Of a stretch of 64,000 nucleotides of DNA, positions 45,733 to 56,999 are shown piece by piece (position 1 is the stretch's first letter; every line of letters begins with the position of its first letter). Source of the stretch: Mycobacterium sp. ST-F2 (GTDB lineage: Bacteria; Actinomycetota; Actinomycetes; Mycobacteriales; Mycobacteriaceae). Under the pieces are notes generated by a model. That model was given only the letters and a program-made list of their open reading frames with translations, ran no database searches and was not told the origin of the DNA. Where the stretch lies: positions 30,224 to 94,223 of the forward strand of contig NZ_JMHT01000001.1 in the NCBI RefSeq assembly GCF_001905655.1. Reading direction: 5' to 3'. The position numbers and the translations under genes are program-made.

Positions 45733-46811
45733 TGACGGGCTCGCTGACCGCCGCGCTGGCCGCGCCGATCCGAGAGGTGCGGGCGTTGGTCGGCCCGGCC
45801 GGACCCGATCCGTCCGGCGCCCTGCGCGCGGTGCAGTCCGGGCTCGACGGCGTCGCCGCAGCTGCCGACGGCGCGTGGCAACAGGCGCAGGGCCAATGGA
45901 CGGGCGCCGCGGCCGGTGGCGCGGGTCAGTTCGCGAACGCGACCGTCACGGCCATCGTGGCAATGGCGATGACCGCGGGACAACTCAGCGCCCACACCGC
46001 GCAGGCGACCGCCGCAGTGGCCAGGGCCCGCGAACGGCTCGACACCATCCTGCGCAATTTCGAAACCACAGCCGCCGAACTCGAAGCCACCCTCGAATCC
46101 CCCGCCGACGCCGCGGCACTCGTCGACGAGGCGACCCGCGCCCTCAACGAGGCCATCGCGGTCGTCGACGACCTGCACGCCGAACTCGCCGGCCAGGCAG
46201 AGCAGATCACCACGGCAAGCCCGCCCGCACCGCCGAGTCACGGATCACCCTGGACCGCAAGCGGATTGAGCGCGGGGCCAACCGGCAGCCCCGGCCTGAG
46301 CCCGCCGAGCCTCCCCGGCCTGGCGAGCGGACTCACCGCACCCGCCGCCCACGCGGCCCAGACCGCTCTCACCGCACGAACCCACCGCCGGCCACCCGAT
46401 CCGGAGAGATTCGGCGCGGGCGAAGCCGTGACGCTGCCCGACGGCAGCACCGCCACCGCACCCAACAAGGTCGCGGCCGACGCCGTCCGGCACGCCCTCA
46501 CCCAACTCGGCGTGCCGTACGTGTGGGGTGGCACCACACCCGGCGTCGGGCTGGATTGCAGCGGCCTGACGCAGTGGGCGTATCGCGAGGCCGGGCTCGA
46601 CCTGCCGCGGCTGGCGCAGGAGCAGGACATCGGTGCGTCCATCGACCGCGGCGCACTGCGCCCCGGCGACCTCGCGGTGTGGGACGGCCACGTCGCGATG
46701 ATCGTGGGCAACGGCCTCATGATCGAGGCGGGCGACCCCGTCCAGCTGTCCCCGATCCGAACCACCAACCTGGATCAGGGTTTCCACGGCTTCTTCCGCC
46801 CGACGGCATGA
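45729..46811 (+). CDS. NlpC/P60 peptidoglycan hydrolase with helical ESX-type N-terminus
   Basis: 360 residues from GTG 45729 (GTGA overlap; ATG 45732 also possible). Residues 1-170 are alanine-rich helices, 170-225 a Pro/Gly/Ser linker, and 240-360 an NlpC/P60 domain: GVPYVWGGTTPG, LDCSGLTQWAY with nucleophile C277, and GHVAMIVG with H321. The likely reaction is cleavage of D-Glu-mDAP peptides in peptidoglycan. There is no Sec signal, so export through ESX with its small partner is inferred. Confidence 0.85.
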   Translation: MMTGSLTAALAAPIREVRALVGPAGPDPSGALRAVQSGLDGVAAAADGAWQQAQGQWTGAAAGGAGQFANATVTAIVAMAMTAGQLSAHTAQATAAVARARERLDTILRNFETTAAELEATLESPADAAALVDEATRALNEAIAVVDDLHAELAGQAEQITTASPPAPPSHGSPWTASGLSAGPTGSPGLSPPSLPGLASGLTAPAAHAAQTALTARTHRRPPDPERFGAGEAVTLPDGSTATAPNKVAADAVRHALTQLGVPYVWGGTTPGVGLDCSGLTQWAYREAGLDLPRLAQEQDIGASIDRGALRPGDLAVWDGHVAMIVGNGLMIEAGDPVQLSPIRTTNLDQGFHGFFRPTA

Positions 46812-46870
46812 CACCGCCGCATGACGATCAAGCAGCGAGGAACGAGCGGGACGAGGAATGCGGCCCATAG

Positions 46871-47056
46871 ATGAAGTCTGAATACGACGACGCGATGGGC
46901 CGCGCCCGCGCGACGCTCGCGGTACTGAAGCGCGCCGCCGCCGAGCTGTCCAAACCAAGCGACGACACCGAACATGCCGCAACCGTCCTGCACAACCTGC
47001 GCGACGATCTGCACCGACAAGATGCCCCCAACGAGGCCCAACCCGCGCGTCGATAG
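46871..47056 (+). CDS. Small hypothetical helical protein
   Basis: 61 residues, KSEYDDAMGRARATLAVLKR at the start, rich in Ala, Arg and acidic residues and predicted helical. It begins 59 bases after the NlpC/P60 gene and ends 10 bases before the Rv3311-like gene, fitting the strand and spacing. No family recognised; a weak ribosome site leaves doubt. Confidence 0.5.
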   Translation: MKSEYDDAMGRARATLAVLKRAAAELSKPSDDTEHAATVLHNLRDDLHRQDAPNEAQPARR

Positions 47057-47066
47057 GCTGTGCCGC

Positions 47067-48350
47067 ATGGCTGCTGACATCGTGCCGGTTCGGCTCGGGT
47101 TGACCAATGGCGATCTGTACACCCTGTGGGCGCCGCTGTGGCGCGACGCCGACGACGAGTGGGAAGCGTTCCTCGGCCACGAGGAAGACCTCTACGCCTT
47201 CGAATCCGTCGCGGACCTGGCCGCTTTCGTGCGGACCAACACCGACAACGACCTCGCGGACCACCCGAAGTGGAAGGCGCTCGGCGAGGCCAACGCCCAC
47301 CGCCTGAACCCGGACGAGAACCACCTCCACGACCTGGTCGGGGTGCCCGAACTGGTCGCCGAGAAGCCCACCGAGGAGTCCGTCACGTCGCTGCGGCGCA
47401 CCCTCCAGGTGGTCGGTGCGCTCGGCTCGGTGTGCGACCTGATCGCGGTCGCCAAGTTCTTCAACGGCAACCCCGTGCTGTCGACGCTCGGCGGCGGCGC
47501 CGAGGCCTTCTCGGGCCGGGCCGGCCGTAAGCGCTGGGCCGATATCGAGGCCGCCGTCGGCCGCAGCTGGGACCACGTGCTCGATGCCATCGATGCGCTC
47601 GTGACCACCCCCGAGGTCGACGCGGAGGTCGCCGCCAAGGCCCAGGCCGAGCTCGACGAGCCCGCGCCGGAGCCCGAGGAAGACGAACTCGAAGCGGCCG
47701 ACGAGACCGACGTCGACGACGTCGTCATCGAAGGCGAGGTCGACACCGACCCCGAGGAGGCGGCCCTCACCGCGCAGGCCGAGCGCCAGCTACTCGGCAG
47801 CGACGAGGACTTCTGGGAGCGCGTCGGCATCGACCCGATCCGCATCATGACCAACGGCGGCACCTTCTACACGCTGCGCTGCTACTACAACGACCAGCCG
47901 CGGTTCCTCGGCCGCAACGGCCGCATCAGCGTGTTCGGTTCCGAACGCACCCTGGCCCGCTACCTGGCCGACGAGCACGAGAGCGACCTGTCCAGCTTCG
48001 AGGCCTACAGCGACATCCGCACCGCGGCCACCGACGGCTCGCTGCAGATCCGCGTCACCGAGGACAACATCTACGTGCTCAGCGGTCTGTCGGACGACAT
48101 CGCCGACGGACCCGACGCCGTCGACCGCGAACAGCTGGACCTGGCAGTCGAGTTCGTCCGCGACGTCTGCGACTACGCCGAGGACGGCACCGCCGACAAG
48201 TCGCTGACCACCAGCGCACCGCTGGGCAAGTTCGTCGGTCACGTGCTGGAGCCCGAGACCGTCGGCGCGCCGTCGAAGCCCTACGCCGAGGCCGTCGCGC
48301 AGTGGGAGACGCTGGAGCGCTTCGTCGAATCGCGGCTGCGGCAGGAATAA
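47067..48350 (+). CDS. Rv3311-like conserved actinobacterial protein
   Basis: 427 residues from ATG 47067 (MAADIVPVRLGLTNGDLYTLWAPLWRD, in part). Two similar tryptophan/aromatic-rich segments (DLYTLWAPLWRDADDEWEAFLG; GTFYTLRCYYNDQPRFLGRNG) look like a duplicated domain separated by a long acidic stretch (PEPEEDELEAADETDVDD). The length and position match Rv3311. The function is unknown. Confidence 0.82.
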   Translation: MAADIVPVRLGLTNGDLYTLWAPLWRDADDEWEAFLGHEEDLYAFESVADLAAFVRTNTDNDLADHPKWKALGEANAHRLNPDENHLHDLVGVPELVAEKPTEESVTSLRRTLQVVGALGSVCDLIAVAKFFNGNPVLSTLGGGAEAFSGRAGRKRWADIEAAVGRSWDHVLDAIDALVTTPEVDAEVAAKAQAELDEPAPEPEEDELEAADETDVDDVVIEGEVDTDPEEAALTAQAERQLLGSDEDFWERVGIDPIRIMTNGGTFYTLRCYYNDQPRFLGRNGRISVFGSERTLARYLADEHESDLSSFEAYSDIRTAATDGSLQIRVTEDNIYVLSGLSDDIADGPDAVDREQLDLAVEFVRDVCDYAEDGTADKSLTTSAPLGKFVGHVLEPETVGAPSKPYAEAVAQWETLERFVESRLRQE

Positions 48351-48421
48351 CGGCACCGCCGTTGCGGCAGGAGTAGCCCGCCCAGCGATGAGTTCCGGGT
48401 ACCGCGCCGGTCTGCACTGAC

Positions 48422-49258
48422 ATGACCCAGACCAGCACCCAGCCCCTCATTCGCCGTCTCGCCGTACCCGGCGCCACGCTGCACTACGAGGTGCGCGGCA
48501 GCGGGCCGGTGCTCGCTGTCATCGGCTCACCGATGACAGCGTCCGAGTTCGGCCCTGTCGCCGACGCGCTCGCCGCCGACCACACCGTCGTGACGTACGA
48601 CCCCCGCGGGCTCGGCGCCAGCCCCATCGACGATCCGAACCAGGACTCGACGCCCGAACTGCGGGCCGCCGACGTCGCCGCGATCCTCGACGACCTCGGA
48701 CTCGGTCCGGCCGACGTGTTCGGCTCCAGCGGCGGTGCGGTCACCGGTCTGGCACTGACCGCCGAATACCCCGGCCGGGTGCGCACCCTGGTGGCGCACG
48801 AGCCACCACTGCTGGAGTTGCTGCCCGCCTCGGAAGCGGCCAAGCAGCGCGCCGCGACGCGGGACATCATCGACACCTTCCACAGCGACGGACCGGGCGC
48901 GGCCATGGCGAAGTTCATGGCGACGGCGGGCTTCGATCAGGCCGACGACGGTGCTCCCGTACCGCAGGAGCCGCCCGCACCCGACGAGATGGCCAAGCAG
49001 CTCGCCGACCTGGCCCGGTTCTTCAATCACGAATTGCTCTGCACCACAACGTATGTACCTGATGCCGAGGCGTTGAAGGCGAGCCGGGTCGTCGTCGGCA
49101 TCGGCGCCGAGTCCGAACACCTGATCACCTACGGCACGTCCATGGCACTGTGCCGGCTGCTGGGCGTCGAGCCCGTCATCTTCCCCGGAGATCACGGTGG
49201 CTTCATGAGCGCGCCCGGCGAATTCGCCGACGCGCTGCGGGCCGTTCTGTCCGACTGA
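48422..49258 (+). CDS. Alpha/beta hydrolase
   Basis: 278 residues. LHYEVRGSGPVLAVIGSP, TYDPRGLGAS, the nucleophile elbow FGSSGGAVTG and a final GDHGGF give Ser-His of an alpha/beta hydrolase. It could act on esters, epoxides or lactones; the substrate is not readable. It is 71 bases after the Rv3311-like gene. Confidence 0.85.
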   Translation: MTQTSTQPLIRRLAVPGATLHYEVRGSGPVLAVIGSPMTASEFGPVADALAADHTVVTYDPRGLGASPIDDPNQDSTPELRAADVAAILDDLGLGPADVFGSSGGAVTGLALTAEYPGRVRTLVAHEPPLLELLPASEAAKQRAATRDIIDTFHSDGPGAAMAKFMATAGFDQADDGAPVPQEPPAPDEMAKQLADLARFFNHELLCTTTYVPDAEALKASRVVVGIGAESEHLITYGTSMALCRLLGVEPVIFPGDHGGFMSAPGEFADALRAVLSD

Positions 49259-49315
49259 CACGCCACGTCACCCGACCACCGCCCGCGTTCACAGCCGACA
49301 CACAACGACGCCGCG

Positions 49316-49344
49316 TTGCAAAATTAGTTAGCAAGGCGTAAGAA
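49316..49344 (+). promoter_or_regulatory. Possible promoter of the second mmpS-mmpL operon
   Basis: TTGCAA (49316-49321) and TAAGAA (49339-49344) are 17 bases apart, a plausible housekeeping -35/-10 pair, about 105 bases before the mmpS GTG. A weak dyad TTGC ... GCAA (49316-49334) overlaps it. The 190-base gap has no divergent regulator gene. Confidence 0.4.
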
Positions 49345-49448
49345 TTTCCCAAGAATCCGCTGAGTGAGCGGAACCGCCTGCTGCGCAGGCGAGGGCAGCA
49401 GCCTGATCGTCGGGGTTTCGGTCAGCGGGTTGAACGAAAGGTGGTCGG

Positions 49449-49898
49449 GTGCGGTCGTTCTCGATGGGCCTGCTGAAGAAGGTGTGGATACCGCTTCTTC
49501 TGGTGGCCGTGTTGGCGGTGTCGGGCCTCGTGGTGTCCCGGCTGCACACCAAGTTCGGGTCGCAGAACCTGAACGCGAATGCCGGTGCGGGCATCGAGAT
49601 CGTCCAGTTCAACCCCAAGGTCGTGGTGTACGAGGTCTACGGACCGCCGGGAAGCTCGGCCGACATCAGCTACTTCGACCCGGATGCCAACGTGCACGCC
49701 GTCAACGCTTCGCTGCCGTGGTCCGTCACGTTGTCCACCACCCTGCCCACCGTCAGTGCGAACCTGATGGCCCGCAGCAACAGTGAGCGCAGCAGCGGCC
49801 ACATCGGTTGCCGCGTCACGGTCAACGGCACCGTCCGCGAAGAGAAGTCAGCCGACGGCGTCAACGCCCAGACCTACTGCCTGGTGAAGTCCGCATGA
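49449..49898 (+). CDS. MmpS-family membrane protein (second copy)
   Basis: 149 residues from GTG 49449. Single span VWIPLLLVAVLAVSGLVVSRL and outer domain with VVVYEVYGPPGSSADISYFD, LPWSVTLSTT and the two cysteines ([17 protein letters not shown]). It is the partner of the MmpL that follows in ATGA overlap. It differs clearly from the copy at 18632. Confidence 0.92.
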   Translation: MRSFSMGLLKKVWIPLLLVAVLAVSGLVVSRLHTKFGSQNLNANAGAGIEIVQFNPKVVVYEVYGPPGSSADISYFDPDANVHAVNASLPWSVTLSTTLPTVSANLMARSNSERSSGHIGCRVTVNGTVREEKSADGVNAQTYCLVKSA

Positions 49899-52852
49899 CC
49901 GAAACACTTGAGACACAACACAAGACTGCGGAAAAGCGACCCAAGTTCGCCCACGCGCTGCGCATCCTGTCGGTGCCGATCATCCTGTTCTGGCTCGGCA
50001 TCGCCGTTCTGGTGAACGTCATCGCGCCGCCGCTGGAGGTCGTCGGCGAGCTGCACGCCGCACCGATGGCGCCCGAGGACGCCCCCTCGATGCACGCGAT
50101 GAAGTTGATGGGCGCCAACTTCCAGGAGTTCAACTCCAACAGCACCATCATGATCGTCGTCGAGGGCAAGGAACCACTGGGCCCGGACGCCCACGCGTAC
50201 TACGACGAGATCATCCGCAAGTTGCAGAAGATCCCCGAGCACATCCAGCACATCCAGGACTTCTGGGGCGACACGCTGACGGCGGCCGGCGCGCAGAGCG
50301 CCGACGGCAAGGCGTCGTACGTGATGATCAACCTCGCCGGCGAGCAGGGCATGACGCTCGCCAACGAAGGCGTGGACGCCGTCCGCAAGGTCATCGAGGA
50401 GACCAAGGCCCCGCCCGGGGTCCAGGCGCACGTCGCCGGTCCTGCCGCACTGACCGATGACATGCACGTCATCGGCAACGCGAGCCTGGTCATGATCACG
50501 CTGATCACCCTTGCCGCCATCGCGGGCATGCTGCTGGTGGTCTACCGCTCGATCCGGACCACCCTGGTCCAGCTGTTCCTGACGTTCCTCGCGCTGCTGA
50601 CGGCGCGCGGCGTGGTCGCGGTGCTCGCCACCCACGACGTCTTCGGGCTGACGACCTTCGCGGGCAACATCCTGACCATGCTGGCCATCGCCGCGGCGAC
50701 CGACTACGGCATCTTCATCTTCGGCCGGTACCGCGAGGACCGTGGCATGGGCCTGGACCGGGACGACTCGTACTACGCGACCTTCAAGTCCGTCGCGCCC
50801 GTCATCGTGGGTTCCGGACTGACCATCGCCGGCGCGACGTACTGCCTGAGCTTCTGCCGTCTGCCGTACTTCACCACCATGGGCGCCCCGGTCGCCATCG
50901 GCATGCTCGTCGTCGTGGCCATCTCGGTCACGCTCGGCCCGGCCGTCCTCTACCTCGGCAGCCGGGTCGGCATGTACGAGTCCAAGCGGCCGCCGCAGAG
51001 CCGCTTCTGGCGCCGCATCGGCACGGCCGTGGTGCGGTGGCCCGCACCGATTCTGGTGGCCAGCCTGTTCGTCGTGCTGGTCGGCATCGTCGCCATCCCG
51101 GGCTACAAGCCGGCGTACAACGACCGCTACTACCTGCCTGAGGACGCCCCGGTGAACGTCGGCTTCGCCGCCGCCGACCGGCACTTCACGCAGGCCCGCA
51201 TGAACCCCGACATCCTGATGGTCGAGTCCACGCACGACATGCGCAATTCCGCGGACATGCTGGTGCTGAACAAGATTGCGAGCAACGTGATGCACACCGA
51301 CGGCATCGCGATGGTGCAGAGCATCACCCGGCCGCTGGGCATCCCCATCCAGCACAGCTCGATCCCGTTCCAGACGAGCGTCTCGGGCCAGACCAGCAAC
51401 ATGAACCTGCCGTTCCAGCGCAAGCAGCTGGAAGACCAGCTACGGATGATCGATGCGACCAACGTGTCGATCAGCATCCTCGAGAAGCAGTACGCGCTCT
51501 CGCTCGAGCAGACCAAGCTGACGCAGGACTCGGCCCGTAAGTCGCAGGCGCTCCTCGAGGTCACCGAGGAGATGCGGAACAACATCGCCAACTTCGATGA
51601 CCAGTTCCGGCCGATGCGCAACTACTTCTACTGGGAACCACACTGCTTCGACATCCCGATGTGCGCGGCGATGCGGTCGGTGTTCGACTCCCTGGACGGC
51701 ATCGACGAGCTGACCGACCGGACCGGCGACGTCCAGGTCAACACCGACAAGCTGGCCGACCTGGCACCGAAGCTGACGGCGCTGCTCCCGCAGTCCATCG
51801 CGTCGATGAAGACCAGCCGCGATCTCTCGCTGGCGTCGTACAACTCGCAGAAGGCCCTCATCGACCAGACGCAGGCCATGAACGACACCGCGCTGTCGAT
51901 GGGCGCCGCCTTCGACGGCGCCAAGAACGACGACCTGTTCTATCTGCCGCCGGAGGCCTTCCAGAACCCGGACTTCCAGCGCGGGCTGAAGATGTTCATG
52001 TCGCCGGACGGCAAGTCGGCGCGCATGTTCATCACGCATCAGAGCGACCCGGCAACCGTCGACGGCATCAACCGGGTCGCGTCCGAACGCAAGGCCGCAC
52101 AAGAGGCCCTGAAGATGTCCTCGCTGTCGGACGCCAAGATCTACCTCGGCGGCGTCGCGGCGACCTACCGGGACATGGCCGACGGCGCCCGTTACGACCT
52201 GATGATCGCCGTGATCTCGTCGCTGACGCTCATCTTCATGATCATGCTGATCCTGACGCGCAGCGCCGTCGCGGCACTGACCATCGTCGGCACCGCCGCC
52301 AGCTCCATCGCCGCGTCGTTCGGCATCTCGGTGCTGCTGTGGCAGGACCTGTTCGGAATCCAGGTGCAGTGGCTGGTCATGCTGATGTCGGTCATCATCC
52401 TGTTGGCCGTCGGCTCGGACTACAACCTGCTGCTGGTCTCCCGGTTCCAGGACGAGATCCACGCCGGGCTGAAGACCGGCATCATCCGGTCCATGGCCGG
52501 CACCGGCGGCGTCGTCACCTCCGCGGGCCTGGTGTTCGCGGCCACCATGGCCGGCATGATGGCCAGCAAGCTGATCGTGCTGGCGCAGATGGGGTCGACC
52601 ATCGCCATCGGCCTGCTGATCGACACCTTCATCGTGCGGTCGCTGCTCATGCCGTCCATCGCGGTGCTGCTCGGCCGCTGGTTCTGGTGGCCGCAGGTGG
52701 TGCACCCGCGCGGCAGGTACAACACCGAGAAGTTCGTGCCCAAGGCGTTCCAGCAGCCCGCTCAGCAGGAGCCGGTGTCCGCGGGCGCGGCCGGCCGGTC
52801 CGGCTTCGTCGACGACGACCCGACCGACAGCTACCCGACCAGCACGGCGTAA
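49895..52852 (+). CDS. MmpL-family RND lipid transporter (second copy)
   Basis: 985 residues from ATG 49895 ([19 protein letters not shown]). Layout as in MmpL4/5: first span [18 protein letters not shown], spans around [12 protein letters not shown] and [16 protein letters not shown] with the conserved Asp-Tyr pairs, two periplasmic domains and a cytoplasmic tail ([18 protein letters not shown]). The export substrate is unknown. The last 22 bases overlap the convergent add gene. Confidence 0.93.
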   Translation: MTETLETQHKTAEKRPKFAHALRILSVPIILFWLGIAVLVNVIAPPLEVVGELHAAPMAPEDAPSMHAMKLMGANFQEFNSNSTIMIVVEGKEPLGPDAHAYYDEIIRKLQKIPEHIQHIQDFWGDTLTAAGAQSADGKASYVMINLAGEQGMTLANEGVDAVRKVIEETKAPPGVQAHVAGPAALTDDMHVIGNASLVMITLITLAAIAGMLLVVYRSIRTTLVQLFLTFLALLTARGVVAVLATHDVFGLTTFAGNILTMLAIAAATDYGIFIFGRYREDRGMGLDRDDSYYATFKSVAPVIVGSGLTIAGATYCLSFCRLPYFTTMGAPVAIGMLVVVAISVTLGPAVLYLGSRVGMYESKRPPQSRFWRRIGTAVVRWPAPILVASLFVVLVGIVAIPGYKPAYNDRYYLPEDAPVNVGFAAADRHFTQARMNPDILMVESTHDMRNSADMLVLNKIASNVMHTDGIAMVQSITRPLGIPIQHSSIPFQTSVSGQTSNMNLPFQRKQLEDQLRMIDATNVSISILEKQYALSLEQTKLTQDSARKSQALLEVTEEMRNNIANFDDQFRPMRNYFYWEPHCFDIPMCAAMRSVFDSLDGIDELTDRTGDVQVNTDKLADLAPKLTALLPQSIASMKTSRDLSLASYNSQKALIDQTQAMNDTALSMGAAFDGAKNDDLFYLPPEAFQNPDFQRGLKMFMSPDGKSARMFITHQSDPATVDGINRVASERKAAQEALKMSSLSDAKIYLGGVAATYRDMADGARYDLMIAVISSLTLIFMIMLILTRSAVAALTIVGTAASSIAASFGISVLLWQDLFGIQVQWLVMLMSVIILLAVGSDYNLLLVSRFQDEIHAGLKTGIIRSMAGTGGVVTSAGLVFAATMAGMMASKLIVLAQMGSTIAIGLLIDTFIVRSLLMPSIAVLLGRWFWWPQVVHPRGRYNTEKFVPKAFQQPAQQEPVSAGAAGRSGFVDDDPTDSYPTSTA

Positions 52853-53916
52853 CGCGGTTTGATGATGTCGTCGATGATCGCCAGCCGCTCATCGAACGGG
52901 ATGAACGCCGACTTCATGGCGTTGATGGTGAACCGCTGCAGGTCGGTCCAGCCGTAGCCGAACGCGTCCACCAGGTGCGCCATCTCCTGCGTCATGGTGG
53001 TGTCGCTCATCAGGCGGTTGTCGGTATTGACGGTGACGCGGAACCGTAGCCGGGCCAACTGGTCGAACGGGTGCTCGGCGATGCTCGCCGCCGCGCCGGT
53101 CTGCACGTTGCTGCTCGGGCACATCTCCAGCGGAATTCGCTTGTCCCGCACGATGTTTGCCACCCGGCCGAGCCGGAACGCGCCGTCGGGCAACGCCTCG
53201 ACGTCGTCGACGATGCGCACACCGTGCCCCAGCCGGTCGGCGCCGCAGTAGGCGATGGCCTCATGGATGGACGGCAGGCCGAAGGCCTCACCGGCGTGAA
53301 TCGTGAAGCGCGCGTTGTTGCCTCGCATGTACTCGAAGGCATCGAGGTGGCGGGTCGGAGGGTAACCGGCCTCGGCACCGGCGATGTCGAAGCCGACCAC
53401 GCCCCGGTCGCGGAACCGGATCGCCAACTCGGCGATCTCGCGCGACCGGGCGGCATGCCGCATGGCGGTGACCAGACAGCGGACCGTCGTCGCCTGCCCG
53501 GCCGCGGCCGCCGCCTTCTCACCGTCCGCGAATCCGGCCAGCACCGCGTCGACGACTTCGTCCAGCACCAGTCCGCCGGCGATGTGCAGTTCGGGCGCGA
53601 ACCGCACCTCGGCGTAGACGACGTTGTCGGCCGCCAGATCCTCGACGCATTCGTACGCGACGCGGTACAGCGCGTCGGTGGTCTGCATGACACCGACGGT
53701 GTGCGCGAACGGCTCCAGGTAGCGAACCAGCGACCCGCTGTGCGCCTGGGTCCGGAACCACATGGCCAGTTCATCGACGTCCATGGTGGGCAGGTCGCCG
53801 TAGCCGCTCTGCTCGGCCAGCTCCACCACCGTGGCGGGGCGCAGACCGCCGTCCAGGTGATCGTGCAACAGCGCTTTCGGGGCCTGCTTGATCTGATCCA
53901 GCGTCAGGATGGTCAT
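52831..53916 (-). CDS. add: Adenosine deaminase
   Basis: 361 residues. Metal ligands and catalytic residues are visible as [16 protein letters not shown] with GHGVRI, and NTDNRLM. It deaminates adenosine to inosine, feeding purine nucleoside phosphorylase. Very close to Rv3313c as recalled. It begins a salvage segment with deoA and cdd, though two genes intervene. Confidence 0.95.
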   Translation of the reverse strand: MTILTLDQIKQAPKALLHDHLDGGLRPATVVELAEQSGYGDLPTMDVDELAMWFRTQAHSGSLVRYLEPFAHTVGVMQTTDALYRVAYECVEDLAADNVVYAEVRFAPELHIAGGLVLDEVVDAVLAGFADGEKAAAAAGQATTVRCLVTAMRHAARSREIAELAIRFRDRGVVGFDIAGAEAGYPPTRHLDAFEYMRGNNARFTIHAGEAFGLPSIHEAIAYCGADRLGHGVRIVDDVEALPDGAFRLGRVANIVRDKRIPLEMCPSSNVQTGAAASIAEHPFDQLARLRFRVTVNTDNRLMSDTTMTQEMAHLVDAFGYGWTDLQRFTINAMKSAFIPFDERLAIIDDIIKPRYAVLVG

Positions 53917-53944
53917 TCGTCCATCTTGCGCCGGATGACGGGTT

Positions 53945-54766
53945 TTAGCCCGCGGGTTCCGTCGCCGTCAGCAGCCGTGTCCGGAACAGGTCCAGCACCT
54001 GGTCCAGAGCGGCTCGCGTGGGCTGGCCCGGCTCGTCGATCAGGTGCTCGGTGACCACCGAGTGCGGTGGCAGCCGGGCATCCGGATTGGCGTCGGCGTC
54101 GTCGAGCTCGACAGCGATGAAGGCGTCGCCCAGCTGCTCACGCAGGAAGTCGAAACGCTCTGCCGGAACCAGCTTGTCGCCCTTGAACCGCATGCCGATG
54201 ACGTTGAGCCCGCGGGCACACCGGCCTTTGACGACCTCCAGGTCGGCCGGTGAGATGTCGATGTTGCGGCGCTGTTTGGCGGTCAGGCCGATCGGCATCG
54301 ACGGCTGCGACAGCACCGGGGCCAGGATGACGTCGTCCGTCGCCATCGCCAGGGCGTAGCCGCCGGTGAAGCACATGCCGATGGCGCCCACGCCGGGGCC
54401 GCCGCAGCGTTCGTGCTCGGACCGCGCCAGTGCCCGCAGCCAGTCGACCACAGGCGACGTCTTACCGGTGGCGAGGAGGGTGAACTCCTTGCTGACGCAC
54501 GCCGGCACCACTGACGCCATGCCCTTGAGCGCGGCCAGATTGCTGGCGTTGGGGTCCAGTCCCGGAATCCCGAAGAGGTGCGGCAGAACGGCGGTACATC
54601 CCAGGTCGGCGACCTTGCGGGCGAAGTCGAGAACCTTGGGTGTGATGCCCGGGATCTCGGCGATCACGATGACGGCCGGACCGGTGCCGCGGCGGTAAAC
54701 GGTGCGGGTCGTGCCGTTGTAGGTGAAGTCGGAGCGTTCGAAGTCGAGCAGAGCGTCGTCAGCCAT
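53945..54766 (-). CDS. Dienelactone hydrolase-family protein
   Basis: 273 residues from ATG 54766 ([18 protein letters not shown]). The nucleophile elbow is GMCFTGGYA, with cysteine as in dienelactone hydrolases. [20 protein letters not shown] and [10 protein letters not shown] support the fold. The natural substrate is unknown. It ends 28 bases from the add start on the same strand. Confidence 0.85.
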   Translation of the reverse strand: MADDALLDFERSDFTYNGTTRTVYRRGTGPAVIVIAEIPGITPKVLDFARKVADLGCTAVLPHLFGIPGLDPNASNLAALKGMASVVPACVSKEFTLLATGKTSPVVDWLRALARSEHERCGGPGVGAIGMCFTGGYALAMATDDVILAPVLSQPSMPIGLTAKQRRNIDISPADLEVVKGRCARGLNVIGMRFKGDKLVPAERFDFLREQLGDAFIAVELDDADANPDARLPPHSVVTEHLIDEPGQPTRAALDQVLDLFRTRLLTATEPAG

Positions 54767-54956
54767 GCGGATGACCCTAGCGGCGGACACGTCACAGGGC
54801 CATGAATGGCGTTTTCACCCACCGCGAATCAGCTGAGGCCGTCCAGATTCCGGGAAATTTACCGGTATGCACAATCCTGGATGTTGCCTGTGCGTAAATC
54901 TAGCCGAGCTGATCAATACAGCGGGTAAGCGAGATTCTCGAACTGAGGGGGAAGCA

Positions 54957-56999
54957 GTGGCAGGTGCACATCGGAAGCAGCGCGAAGTACGGGCGTTGCC
55001 GGTGACGGGATGGTTGAGTGCCGGCGCCGCGGCAGTCGGCATCGGGGCAGCACTGCTGGCTCCGGCGGCCATGGCGTCAGCGCAGACCGGTGGCAGCGAC
55101 GGTGGTGGCTCCTCGTCCTCGTCGTCTTCTTCGTCCGCCCCGTCCGGCCAGGGGCCGGGCTCTGCTGCACCGTCGAAGGCGGGCGACGGCTCCGGCGCCT
55201 CCGAGTCGCCGAAGCCCAAGACCACCAAGCGCATCCAGAAGAACAAGAACTCACCCGCCAAGGACAAGTCATCCGCGCCGTCCGCGCAGCAGCCCGGCAG
55301 CACTGCGGCGACCAAGCCGACGTCGTCTACTCCGAAGACCAAGCCCGCGACCAAGACCGGAAGCCCCGCGCCGACAAAGGCTCCGGCAGCCGCGCCGGCA
55401 GCGGATGCCGCCCCGGCCGGGGCAACGTCGCCGAAGCCGACGGCAGCTGCCCCGACCGCCGCGGTCTTCTCCGCGCAGCCGGCCGGCGCCACCGCGAACT
55501 TCGGTACGCGCACCGCGACGTCCCTGGCCGCCACCCCGTTCACGGCACCGAATCCGTTGGCGCCGATGGTCGCGATGACCACCGGGTTGCTGTCCTCGAT
55601 CGGCCGCGATCTGCGCAACTCGGCACACACCGTCGTCACCGAGGGCGGCCGCGTCGTGTCGTTCTTCATCGGCAACGGCACCGCCGACCATCCCAACGCG
55701 GGCATCCTGCTGGGCAACGGATTCAGCTACACCGCCGCCACCTGCGCCACCATCTGCAACGGCGGACGCAGCGGCCTGTTGGGCAACGGCGGCAACGGTT
55801 TTGGCGGTGGCAGCGGGGCCAGCGCAGTGCTGTTCGGGCACGGCGGCAACGGCAGTAACGGCGTGGCGCCCGGCGCCGACGGCGGTGACGGCGGCAACGG
55901 TGGCCTCTTCTGGGGCAACGGCGGCCACGGCGGCAACGGCGTCTCCGCGACCGCACCGGGCGGAAAAGGCGGCGACGGCGGCTGGGGCGGCAACACCGGC
56001 CAGTGGGCCTGGCTGAGCACCGGCGGCAACGGCGGCAACGGCGGCAACGGTGTCGCCGGCACGGCAGGTACCGCCGGAGTCGGCGGCGGTACCGACGCCG
56101 CAGCCAATGGCGGCAACGCCACGAAGGGCGGCGACGGCGGGGCAGGCGGCCACGGCGGCAGCGCCGGAGCCAACAGCTACATCTCGAGCGGCGGCAAGGG
56201 CGGTAACGGCGGCGACGCCGGCGCCGGGGCGGCGGGTGGCGCCGCCGCGACAGCCGCCAGCGGCAACGGCGGCAAGGGCGGCGACGGCAGCAACGGCGGT
56301 GCCGGCGGCTACGGCGGCTGGGGCGGCAACTCGTCGGTCTTCCTGGGCCGCAACGGCAGCGGAGGCAACGGCGGCAAGGGCGGCAACGCCGGCCTTGCCG
56401 CGAATGGTGCGGACGGCGCGGACGGAACTGCCGGCAATGTCAACGGCGGCAAGGGCGGCGACGGCGGCACGGCCGGTCTGAACGGAGCCGGCGGCGCGCT
56501 CGGCTACGAGGGCTTCGGCGGCGGCCTCGCCGGCAACCGGGGAACGAACGGCGCGAACGGCGCCACGACCGTCCTGAAGGGCAACGGCAGCGGCGGTAAG
56601 GGTGGCAACGGCTACAGCTTCAACGGCACCGGTACCGGCACCGCCGGCGGCAAGGGCGGCGCCGGCGGCAACGGCGGCAAGTACGGCAACGGCGGCATGG
56701 GCGGTAACGGCGGCAATGCCGACTCCGGTTCGGGCAACTCCGGCGCGGGCCAGCTCGCGGGCAATGGCGGCACCGGCGGCACCGGCGGCAACGGTGGAAC
56801 CGGCGGGTCCATCGCTGGCGACGGCGGCAACGGCGGCAACGGCGGCAAGGGCGGTAACGGAGGCAACGGATCAAACGGCGCCACCGCAGGCGCGGCCGGC
56901 ACGGGCGGTCCCGCTGGAACCGGCGGGACCGCTCCCAAGGGCACTCCGGGTGTCGCCGGCACCCCGGGCCAGAACGGCCAGCCGGGAATCCAGAGCTAG
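54957..56999 (+). CDS. PGRS-like glycine-rich secreted protein lacking a PE domain
   Basis: 680 residues from GTG 54957 after GAGGGGGA. A basic N-region and hydrophobic segment ([19 protein letters not shown]) ending ASAQT resemble a signal peptide. A Ser/Pro/Lys/Thr-rich linker (to about 215), a short conserved part ([26 protein letters not shown], in part; [10 protein letters not shown]) and a PGRS region of GGNGG/GGxGG triplets (about 265 to the end) follow. PE_PGRS proteins of M. tuberculosis have the same repeats behind a PE domain; here that domain is absent. A cell-surface role is inferred. Confidence 0.8.
   Translation: MAGAHRKQREVRALPVTGWLSAGAAAVGIGAALLAPAAMASAQTGGSDGGGSSSSSSSSSAPSGQGPGSAAPSKAGDGSGASESPKPKTTKRIQKNKNSPAKDKSSAPSAQQPGSTAATKPTSSTPKTKPATKTGSPAPTKAPAAAPAADAAPAGATSPKPTAAAPTAAVFSAQPAGATANFGTRTATSLAATPFTAPNPLAPMVAMTTGLLSSIGRDLRNSAHTVVTEGGRVVSFFIGNGTADHPNAGILLGNGFSYTAATCATICNGGRSGLLGNGGNGFGGGSGASAVLFGHGGNGSNGVAPGADGGDGGNGGLFWGNGGHGGNGVSATAPGGKGGDGGWGGNTGQWAWLSTGGNGGNGGNGVAGTAGTAGVGGGTDAAANGGNATKGGDGGAGGHGGSAGANSYISSGGKGGNGGDAGAGAAGGAAATAASGNGGKGGDGSNGGAGGYGGWGGNSSVFLGRNGSGGNGGKGGNAGLAANGADGADGTAGNVNGGKGGDGGTAGLNGAGGALGYEGFGGGLAGNRGTNGANGATTVLKGNGSGGKGGNGYSFNGTGTGTAGGKGGAGGNGGKYGNGGMGGNGGNADSGSGNSGAGQLAGNGGTGGTGGNGGTGGSIAGDGGNGGNGGKGGNGGNGSNGATAGAAGTGGPAGTGGTAPKGTPGVAGTPGQNGQPGIQS
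55770..56900 (+). repeat. PGRS coding repeats (GGC-rich)
   Basis: GGCGGCAACGGC and variants recur many times within the glycine-rich gene, encoding Gly-Gly-Asn-Gly motifs. This is a low-complexity coding repeat, prone to recombination and replication slippage, not a CRISPR array. Confidence 0.9.

Noticed and set aside
49874..51355. 493-codon minus-strand frame opposite the second mmpL
   Set aside because: Repetitive Asp/His/Arg shadow, no family features.
55770..56900. Regular short repeats that might suggest a CRISPR array
   Set aside because: They are in-frame Gly-Gly-Asn codons of a PGRS protein with no unique spacers.
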